Shown here: positions 20,969-26,263 of the stretch, in pieces
Layout of the letters: every line of letters begins with the position of its first letter
Numbering within the stretch: the first letter of the stretch is position 1
Assembly: GCA_964412845.1 (NCBI GenBank)
Contig: CAYPQM010000092.1
Coordinates: 1 to 26,263, forward strand
Origin: JAWWPY01 sp964412845
Lineage (GTDB): Bacteria > Actinomycetota > Actinomycetes > Streptosporangiales > Streptosporangiaceae
DNA: 26,263 nucleotides
Direction of reading: 5' to 3'
Made by a program: the position numbers and the translations under genes
The notes under the pieces: generated by a model
Told to the model about the DNA's origin: nothing
Seen by the model: only the letters and a program-made list of their open reading frames with translations
Database searches by the model: none

Positions 20969-22171
20969 ATGCTCCCACCCAGGCTGGTCCGCCGCCTCGT
21001 GCTGGCGCCCCTGGCCATCGTCATCGCGGTCGCGGTGGTGGTGCTGTCGCCGCTGCTCGCCACGGCGACCCTGGCGTTCGGGCTGGTCGGGCACGCGCGG
21101 CCGGGCCGCATGCGCGGCCTCCGGCTGCTCTACTTCGCGCTCATCTGGCTCGTGGCGGAGACGGTGGCGTTGTTCATGTGCCTGGGCCTGTGGGTAGCGA
21201 GCGGGTTCGGCGGCCGGCTGCGCACGGAGCCGTACCAGATCCGTCACTACGCCATCATGCGGTGGTTCCTTGACTCGCTGTATCGCACCGCCACCAGCAC
21301 GTTCGGGGTGCGGGTGGAGGTCGACGAACCTGAGCTCACCGCTGCGGAGCAGGCGGCCAGGCTGACCCGGCCGGTCATCGTGCTCAGCCGCCATGCCGGG
21401 CCGGGCGACTCATTCCTGCTCGTCCGCCATCTGCTCAGCGTCTACGGGCGGCGCCCGCGGGTTGTCATGAAGGCGACGTTGCAGCTTGACCCGGGCCTGG
21501 ACGTGATGGCCAACCGGCTGCCCAACGTCTTCATCCAGCATCGCCGGGTCGGTGCGAAGTTCTACGTCGAGCAGATCGAGCGGCTGGCCCGCGGGCTCGA
21601 TGAGGCCGGCGCGCTGGTGATCTTCCCGGAGGGCGGCAACTGGACGCCCGGCCGGTGGCTGCGCGGCATCCGGCGGCTGGAACGGCTGGGCCGGCGTGAT
21701 CTGGCGGCCCGCGCCCGGGACATGCCGAACCTGCTCCCGCCGCGCAGCGGCGGAGCGCTCGCGGCCATTGCGGCCTGCCCCGCCGCCGACGTGATTTTCG
21801 TTGCCCATGCCGGGCTGGACATGCTGGTCAGCGTGGGCGACGTCTGGCGGAGCCTGCCGATGAACCAGATCGTCCGCGCGAAATGGTGGCGGGTACCGGT
21901 CGACGAGGTACCGCGCTCCCTTGATCACGAGGCTCAGGTGCGCTGGCTGTATGACTGGTGGGAGCGCATCGACACGTGGATCTCCGAGAACCGCCCCGTC
22001 CCGGCGGGCGCCCCAGCGCAGGCCAGTGCCCGCGCGCAGGCCAGTGCCCGCGCGCAGGCCGGTGCCCCAGCGGAGGCCGGGGCACCGGCGGTCACCCCCG
22101 TGACGGCTCTAGGAGGCGCTGCCAGCGCCGGGCTGGACGACGCTGATGGTCAGGATCTGGACCGGCTTTGA
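20969..22171 (+). CDS. PlsC-like acyltransferase membrane protein
   Basis: The product is 400 residues from ATG 20969, with GGGAGGAG before it. There are two membrane spans (about 11-40 and 52-78). The acyltransferase HX4D motif is SRHAGPGDS (His142, Asp147), and the acyl-acceptor motif is FPEGGNWT (about 219-226). These place it in the glycerophosphate acyltransferase (PlsC) group, with an N-terminal membrane anchor. The C-terminus after about 335 is an Ala/Arg/Gln/Pro tail made from an 18-bp tandem repeat, and its last 21 codons overlap the 3' end of the convergent DUF4232 gene. The tail is probably disordered. Confidence 0.85.
   Translation: MLPPRLVRRLVLAPLAIVIAVAVVVLSPLLATATLAFGLVGHARPGRMRGLRLLYFALIWLVAETVALFMCLGLWVASGFGGRLRTEPYQIRHYAIMRWFLDSLYRTATSTFGVRVEVDEPELTAAEQAARLTRPVIVLSRHAGPGDSFLLVRHLLSVYGRRPRVVMKATLQLDPGLDVMANRLPNVFIQHRRVGAKFYVEQIERLARGLDEAGALVIFPEGGNWTPGRWLRGIRRLERLGRRDLAARARDMPNLLPPRSGGALAAIAACPAADVIFVAHAGLDMLVSVGDVWRSLPMNQIVRAKWWRVPVDEVPRSLDHEAQVRWLYDWWERIDTWISENRPVPAGAPAQASARAQASARAQAGAPAEAGAPAVTPVTALGGAASAGLDDADGQDLDRL
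22022..22075. repeat. 18-bp tandem repeat, two exact copies plus one degenerate
   Basis: GCCAGTGCCCGCGCGCAG stands at 22022-22039 and 22040-22057, with a diverged copy at 22058-22075. It encodes ASARAQ units in the tail of the acyltransferase and keeps the frame if copy number changes. Confidence 0.9.
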
Positions 22172-22765
22172 GCAGGTCTGGGAGTTGAAGCTGAGCAGGA
22201 TCGGGGTTGTCTGGTTCGGCGGGTAGATCTGCAGGAATTTCGCTGGGACGCTGTGGCACTTGGCGGCCGGGAAGTTGCCCGCGTCCACGATCCGCAGCAG
22301 CGCGTTGCCGACCGCGTGCGGGGCCAGCGTCACCAGCTGCCGGGGTGTCACGTTGCTCTCCGTCGCGGCCAGGCCGATCTGGCTGACCGGCGATCCGCCG
22401 GCGAAGGAGACGCCGGGATAGCCGTACAAGGTGCAGGTCACGTTGGAGATGTTGGTGAACACGATCACGGTGTAGACGCTGCCGGCGGTCCCCTGGGAGA
22501 CCCCGATCTTGGCCTGCAGCGACCGGGTCGGGCAGGGCGGCGGTCCGGCTTGCGCGGGCGAGGCGGCCGGTGCGGCGGCGGCCGTGCTGGCGGTCGCCGC
22601 GCTCGCGCTGGCTGAGGCCGACGCAGCCGACGTCGCCGGGGTCGGCGAGGTGGCGGGCGCGGCGGACGTGCCGGAGGTAGAACCGCAGGCCGTGACGAGC
22701 GCCGCCATGCAGGTGAGCGCGGCTCCGCCGATCGCCCGCCGCGTTGTCCGTGAAGATGAAGTCAT
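22109..22765 (-). CDS. DUF4232 lipoprotein
   Basis: The product is 218 residues from ATG 22765. A basic start and hydrophobic stretch lead to the lipobox LVTAC (Cys27), so the protein is lipid-anchored outside the membrane. A Ser/Ala/Thr/Pro linker covers about 28-75. The DUF4232 domain follows, with conserved PCPTRSLQAKIG, TNISNVTCTLYGYPGV and a late QTCSKP; the four cysteines may form two disulfides. The function of DUF4232 is unknown. Its last 63 bp overlap the acyltransferase gene on the other strand. Confidence 0.88.
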   Translation of the reverse strand: MTSSSRTTRRAIGGAALTCMAALVTACGSTSGTSAAPATSPTPATSAASASASASAATASTAAAAPAASPAQAGPPPCPTRSLQAKIGVSQGTAGSVYTVIVFTNISNVTCTLYGYPGVSFAGGSPVSQIGLAATESNVTPRQLVTLAPHAVGNALLRIVDAGNFPAAKCHSVPAKFLQIYPPNQTTPILLSFNSQTCSKPVQILTISVVQPGAGSAS

Positions 22766-22894
22766 CGCCAGTGTCTTTCTACCCAGGTGGCTCCGCGAGC
22801 CGTGTGACAGATATGACGCCGGTCGGGCCGCCGTGGTTGGCCCGGCCGGCACCGGCAATATCACAGTTTCGGCACGGCGAATCGGGTGCGTTGG

Positions 22895-22926
22895 GGAGTC
22901 GGATAGTGACTCCTAGTGTTTATAAT
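22895..22926 (+). promoter_or_regulatory. Aquaporin promoter with palindrome
   Basis: A perfect TATAAT (22921-22926) lies 75 bp before the aquaporin ATG. The inverted repeat GGAGTC..GACTCC (22895-22900 and 22908-22913) sits where the -35 box should be. No good -35 hexamer is visible, which would fit an activator-dependent or osmotically regulated promoter. Confidence 0.5.
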
Positions 22927-23001
22927 GCTTCGCTTGGCCATCGCAACCTGCGATGATGTCTCCCCGTAGTCACCTGAAAGGTAGTCACGCGAGAGACAAG
23001 G

Positions 23002-23760
23002 ATGCCTCGCATGAAATCCAGATCGCTGTTCGCCGAAGCGCTCGGTACCGCGTTGCTGGTGTTCTTCGGGGCCGGCACGGCCACGCTGACCTTCGGGTTC
23101 AAGGCCACCGGGGCGAGCGTGTCGGCCGGAGTGGTCGCCACCGCGCTGGCCTTCGGCCTGGTGCTGCTCGTCCTGGTCTACGGGATCGGCCCGATCTCTG
23201 GCTGCCACGTCAACCCCGCGGTCACGATGGGATTCCTGGCCGCCCGGCGGATCACGCTCGGCGACGCGGTTGGCTACTGGGCCGCCCAGGTCGTCGGCGG
23301 CATCGCCGGTGCCGCCGGGCTCTTCGGCCTGCTGCACCTGTCGTCCGGGTATCAGGCCCGCCTGGGCCTGGGCGCCGACGGGTACGGGACGTCGTCAATG
23401 ATCGGTGCCAAGGCCGCGGGCGCCTTCATCGCCGAGATCGTCCTCACCTTCGTCTTCGTCTTCGTGATCCTGGCTGTGACCAGGCGCGCGAGCAACGCCA
23501 CGGTCGCCGGGCTGGTCATCGGGCTGGCTCTCACCCTCGTGCACATCATCGGGATCCCGATCGACGGGACGTCGGTCAACCCGGCCCGGAGCATCGGCCC
23601 GGCTCTCTTTGTCGGCGGCTCAGCGCTCAGCCAGCTCTGGGTGTTCATCCTGGCCCCGCTCATCGGGGGGGCGGTGTCGGCCCTGGTCTTCCAGTACCTC
23701 TACCCCAAGGGCGAGGAAGAGGCGTCCGTCGAGCCCGCCCAGGAAGAGCAGGCCCACTAG
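23002..23760 (+). CDS. Aquaporin (AqpZ-like water channel)
   Basis: This 252-residue MIP-family protein has six membrane spans and both NPA boxes: GCHVNPAVT (71-73) and SVNPARS (193-195). The selectivity-filter residues by comparison with E. coli AqpZ are Phe51 (ALAFGL), His181 (LTLVHIIGIP), Thr190 and Arg196. All four match the water-specific set, so glycerol transport is unlikely. The C-terminus is acidic (EEEASVEPAQEEQ). A strong -10 box lies upstream. It is a single gene unit. Confidence 0.92.
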   Translation: MPRMKSRSLFAEALGTALLVFFGAGTATLTFGFKATGASVSAGVVATALAFGLVLLVLVYGIGPISGCHVNPAVTMGFLAARRITLGDAVGYWAAQVVGGIAGAAGLFGLLHLSSGYQARLGLGADGYGTSSMIGAKAAGAFIAEIVLTFVFVFVILAVTRRASNATVAGLVIGLALTLVHIIGIPIDGTSVNPARSIGPALFVGGSALSQLWVFILAPLIGGAVSALVFQYLYPKGEEEASVEPAQEEQAH

Positions 23761-23897
23761 GATCTCAATCCTGCCCGGCCGCAGGCCCGCGAGCCGGCCG
23801 GGGCCCTGATCCTCGCCACCTGGACCTCGATCATGTCCCCCGGCGGGGGCACCCCTCGATCCGCTCCGCCGGAGCGTCGGCCGGTAGTGTCGGCCCG

Positions 23898-24518
23898 GTG
23901 GTGCTTGGGACGTATCGAGATCTGTTCGCGGCGATCGCGGGGTGCGCGGCCGCGTTGACTGGCCTGCTGTTCGTCGCCATGTCGGTCGCGTCGGGCCGTG
24001 ACCGGGCCTCCGGCTCGAGCGTCATCCAGCAGGTCCGGGCGGCTGCCTCGCTGCTGTCGTTCACCAATGTGCTGGCGGTCTCGCTGTTCAGCCTGGTGCC
24101 GCATACCAACGTCGGGTTTCCGGCTACCGTGCTGGCTGTCGTCGGCATCTTCTTCACCGCCGCCGGAACGCGATCTATCTTCACCAGCCCGTCAACCCGG
24201 CACCGCCGCCAGCGCTGGCGGCAACTTGGATTGATCATCCTGCTTCTGGTGCTCTTCGGGACCGAGCTCGCTGGCGGCATCATGCTGCTCGTGAACCCGC
24301 GCAGCACGACTGGCATACAGCTGGTCGGCAACATCCTGGTCGGGTTGGTGCTTGTCGGGGTCGCGCGGGCGTGGGAACTCGTCGGGGACCGGGACACCGG
24401 CATCATCGCCTCGATCGCCGTGCTCACCGGCCACGAGCTCGGCCCGCTGGGTCCTCCCGGCGTCCTGGCCCCGCGGCCGCCCGATTCCGGCGGCAGCGCG
24501 GAGCGCCCGGACGGCTAG
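23898..24518 (+). CDS. Small multi-pass membrane protein of unknown function
   Basis: The product is 206 residues from GTG 23898, or GTG 23901 one codon later; no ribosome site is visible. Hydrophobic segments lie at about 9-31, 45-67, 73-91, 109-133 and 139-159. The opening YRDLFAAIAGCAAALTGLLFVAMSV and the loop SSVIQQVRAAASLLSFTNVLA look like a conserved actinomycete membrane family without a known role. The tail is Pro/Gly-rich. TAGTGT lies 8 bp before the start, so a leaderless transcript is possible. Confidence 0.75.
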   Translation: MVLGTYRDLFAAIAGCAAALTGLLFVAMSVASGRDRASGSSVIQQVRAAASLLSFTNVLAVSLFSLVPHTNVGFPATVLAVVGIFFTAAGTRSIFTSPSTRHRRQRWRQLGLIILLLVLFGTELAGGIMLLVNPRSTTGIQLVGNILVGLVLVGVARAWELVGDRDTGIIASIAVLTGHELGPLGPPGVLAPRPPDSGGSAERPDG

Positions 24519-24571
24519 CGCGAGTGCCCGGTGAACCCCGCGCGGCAGAGGCATGATCGCAAGGTGCCTCG

Positions 24572-24985
24572 TCAGGCCGGCGCGGTGGCGTGCTCCGCGC
24601 GCGCGGCGACCTCGGAGTCGGCCCAGCAGCGGACGATGTCGCGCATCGAAAGCAGCCCGGTGACCTCGTGTCCCTCGACGACCACCAGGTGCCGGAAACC
24701 GGCCGAGACCATGGTCTCGGCCGCGTGCTGGAGAGTCCAGTCGGGTGACGCGAACACGACGTTCTCGGTGCGGTGCTGGCCGGCCACCTCGCTGTCCGGG
24801 TCCTGCCCGGCGCCGATCGAATCCAGGATGTCCCGCTCGGTCAGGATGCCGATCCCGGCATGCTCGGAGTCGATCACCACCGCGGCGCCGACCCGGCGCG
24901 CCGACATCAGGCGGGCCGCCTCGCGCAGCGTGTGCGACGGGCCGATCGTCAGGACCAGCCTGGTCATGCCGTCCCGTACCTTCAT
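24572..24985 (-). CDS. CBS-domain-pair protein
   Basis: The product is 137 residues from ATG 24985, with GGGAGTG about 7 nt upstream. The two CBS domains are at about 1-60 (MKVRDGMTRLVLTIGPSHTLREAA, GIGILTERDILDSIG) and 70-125 (TENVVFASPDWTLQHAAETMV, GLLSMRDIVRCW). It is a stand-alone nucleotide-sensing pair like the protein at 2296-2754, but differs in sequence outside the core motifs. It lies downstream of the HisN-like gene on the same strand, separated by 160 bp. Confidence 0.88.
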   Translation of the reverse strand: MKVRDGMTRLVLTIGPSHTLREAARLMSARRVGAAVVIDSEHAGIGILTERDILDSIGAGQDPDSEVAGQHRTENVVFASPDWTLQHAAETMVSAGFRHLVVVEGHEVTGLLSMRDIVRCWADSEVAARAEHATAPA

Positions 24986-25145
24986 GGTCGATCACTCCCA
25001 GCCGCGCCGCTTGAGGTGACGTTCCGGCCGTCACCCTGGGCCCGGATCCGGTTGCGGCTCTCTGCGAAGCCGAGCTTGTGCCCTTGTGACAGCCTGTCCC
25101 TACAGCATCCGTGATACCGCGCCGGAGGGCAACCCCCCGGGAGAT

Positions 25146-25958
25146 TCAGGCTCCGGGCCCGGCGAGATGGCCGAGGACCTCGTCGTGGAAACGCCCGTTG
25201 GTACACACGGCGCTGCCACCCTGTGGCGTCGCATTGCCGGCCAGGTCAGTGAACTTGCCGCCGGCCTCTTCCACGATCACCTGGAGGGCCGCGAGATCCC
25301 AGAGCGACACGACGGGCTCGGCTGAAATGTCCACCGCACCCTCGGCGACCAGGACGTGCGACCAGAAATCTCCGTAGGCGCGGGTGCGCCAGACAGAGCG
25401 GGTGAGTCCCAGGAAACCCTGCAGCCGGCCCTGTTCCTCCCAGCCGCCCAGGCTGGAGTAGGAGAACGAGGCATCCTCGAGCTTCGCGACCTCGGAGACG
25501 CGGCAGGGGCTCGCCTTGGTCAGGCCGCGGCCCGTCCATGCGCCGCCGCCGCGTGCCGCCCACCACCGGCGGGCGAGGGTGGGTGCGGACACGACGCCGA
25601 CGACTACGTCATCGCCATCCATCAGCGCGATCAGGGTGGCCCACACCGGGACCCCGCGCACGTAGTTCTTGGTTCCGTCAATCGGATCGATCACCCAGCA
25701 TCGCGGCCCCTTGCCGACCCGGCCGAACTCCTCGCCGTGCACCGCATCCCGGGGCCGGGCCCGCTTCAGCACGTTCCGCAGCGACTCCTCGGCGGCCCGG
25801 TCCGCGTCGGTCACCGGGGTCAGGTCAGGCTTGGTGTCCACCCTCAGGTCGAGCGCCCGGAACCGGCGCGTGGTGATGTCGTCCGCCGCGTCCGCGAGGA
25901 CGTGGGCGAACCGCAGATCATCGGACCATTCGCTGGCCTGGCCAGCGTGCTGTGGCAT
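25146..25958 (-). CDS. hisN: Inositol-monophosphatase-family phosphatase, probably histidinol-phosphatase
   Basis: The product is 270 residues. The metal and substrate motifs of the family are present: VHGEEFG (Glu76-77), CWVIDPIDGTKNYVRGVPVWATLIAL (Asp91, Asp94) and the C-terminal SLWDLAALQVIVEEAGG. The DPIDGTKNYVRG form is the one found in actinobacterial HisN, which removes phosphate from L-histidinol phosphate in histidine synthesis. Related inositol or nucleotide phosphatases share the plan, so the exact substrate is likely but not proven. The start ATG 25958 has no strong ribosome site. No other his gene is in the window. Confidence 0.85.
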   Translation of the reverse strand: MPQHAGQASEWSDDLRFAHVLADAADDITTRRFRALDLRVDTKPDLTPVTDADRAAEESLRNVLKRARPRDAVHGEEFGRVGKGPRCWVIDPIDGTKNYVRGVPVWATLIALMDGDDVVVGVVSAPTLARRWWAARGGGAWTGRGLTKASPCRVSEVAKLEDASFSYSSLGGWEEQGRLQGFLGLTRSVWRTRAYGDFWSHVLVAEGAVDISAEPVVSLWDLAALQVIVEEAGGKFTDLAGNATPQGGSAVCTNGRFHDEVLGHLAGPGA

Positions 25959-26217
25959 TGATCCGGGAGCCTATCTGGCGAGCCTCCGGCGTGCACGCGA
26001 TGCCCCCGCTGGCGCAAATGTCATCCAGGGCGGCAGACGCTGTGGTCAGCTTGTCGGAGATCTGCGGCCGGCAGGCGGCCTTTATGGCATTCGCCTGATC
26101 TGACCGCAGGCGGCGCGGGCCGGCCGGGCCCTGAACCTTTCCGGCGCCGCGGCCGTTTCGACGATGACAGCATGAGGCTGGGCCGTACCCAGCGGCCACG
26201 GAAAAGAGGCGGTCACC

Positions 26218-26263
26218 ATGAAGAGGGGCCTGCTCATCGGCGTGGGCATCCTGATCGCGCTCG
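26218..26263 (+). CDS. Start of a membrane or secreted protein (cut by window end)
   Basis: ATG 26218 follows GAGGCGG at a normal distance. Fifteen codons are visible (MKRGLLIGVGILIAL), a basic start and a hydrophobic run, as in a signal peptide or first membrane span. Nothing more can be said. Confidence 0.6.
   Translation, partial: MKRGLLIGVGILIAL

Noticed and set aside
25918..26199. Minus-strand frame upstream of the HisN-like gene
   Set aside because: It overlaps the start of the phosphatase gene, has no ribosome site and no recognised domain; the region 25959-26217 is better read as intergenic.

Overview
This is a high-GC actinomycete chromosome segment. The GC-rich third codon positions, frequent GTG starts, a tRNA-Arg(CCT), a SigB/SigF-type sigma factor, PadR and CBS-dyad proteins, and the opening order galU / formyl-THF cyclo-ligase / FmdB / MTA phosphorylase all point that way. 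A Streptosporangiales-like soil lineage is my inference; the species cannot be named from this window.

Layout. Positions 1-2754 are a conserved housekeeping block: galU (minus, cut by the window edge), 5-formyl-THF cyclo-ligase, an FmdB zinc ribbon, MTA phosphorylase, a strong convergent hairpin and a CBS-dyad protein. An intact tRNA-Arg(CCT) follows at 2907-2979. Its 3' half (45 bp, identical) recurs at 5218-5262, so 2937-5262 is the scar of a small tRNA-integrated element. Inside are a tyrosine integrase broken by one missing base, a GNAT acetyltransferase and much non-coding repeat DNA. Positions 5263-7770 continue the decayed zone: a frameshifted DUF899 gene, a Phd/YefM-like antitoxin whose RelE partner has lost its start codon, and a DUF6247 antitoxin-like gene whose probable toxin partner is frameshifted.

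Positions 7950-13700 hold accessory genes: a membrane protein/winged-helix pair behind a promoter carrying twin palindromes, a GH79-type glycoside hydrolase, an alpha/beta hydrolase, a His-rich membrane-anchored protein, and a PadR/membrane protein pair expressed from what looks like a leaderless promoter. Positions 13729-15055 carry two divergent metal exporters (a CDF-like protein and an MntP-like protein). 

Positions 15056-16117 hold no convincing protein gene. They contain the most interesting signal of the window: two homologous, evenly sized (about 67-68 nt) candidate small RNAs, at about 15214-15280 and 15835-15902. Each has a promoter of the same geometry, the same 5' sequence, a single hairpin and a T-tract, which is rare in such a GC-rich genome. 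A SigB/SigF-family sigma factor follows, facing a Nudix/PP2C-phosphatase operon.

Positions 18683-26263 contain an MFS exporter with a TetR-like operator but no adjacent TetR gene, a patatin, a PlsC-like acyltransferase that overlaps a DUF4232 lipoprotein tail-to-tail, a water-type aquaporin, a small membrane protein, a second CBS-dyad protein, a HisN-like phosphatase, and the first codons of a further gene.

Frameshifts are concentrated in 3030-7430, while the rest of the window reads cleanly. This favours real decay of an integrated region over uniformly poor sequence, but raw-read checking of each indel is needed.
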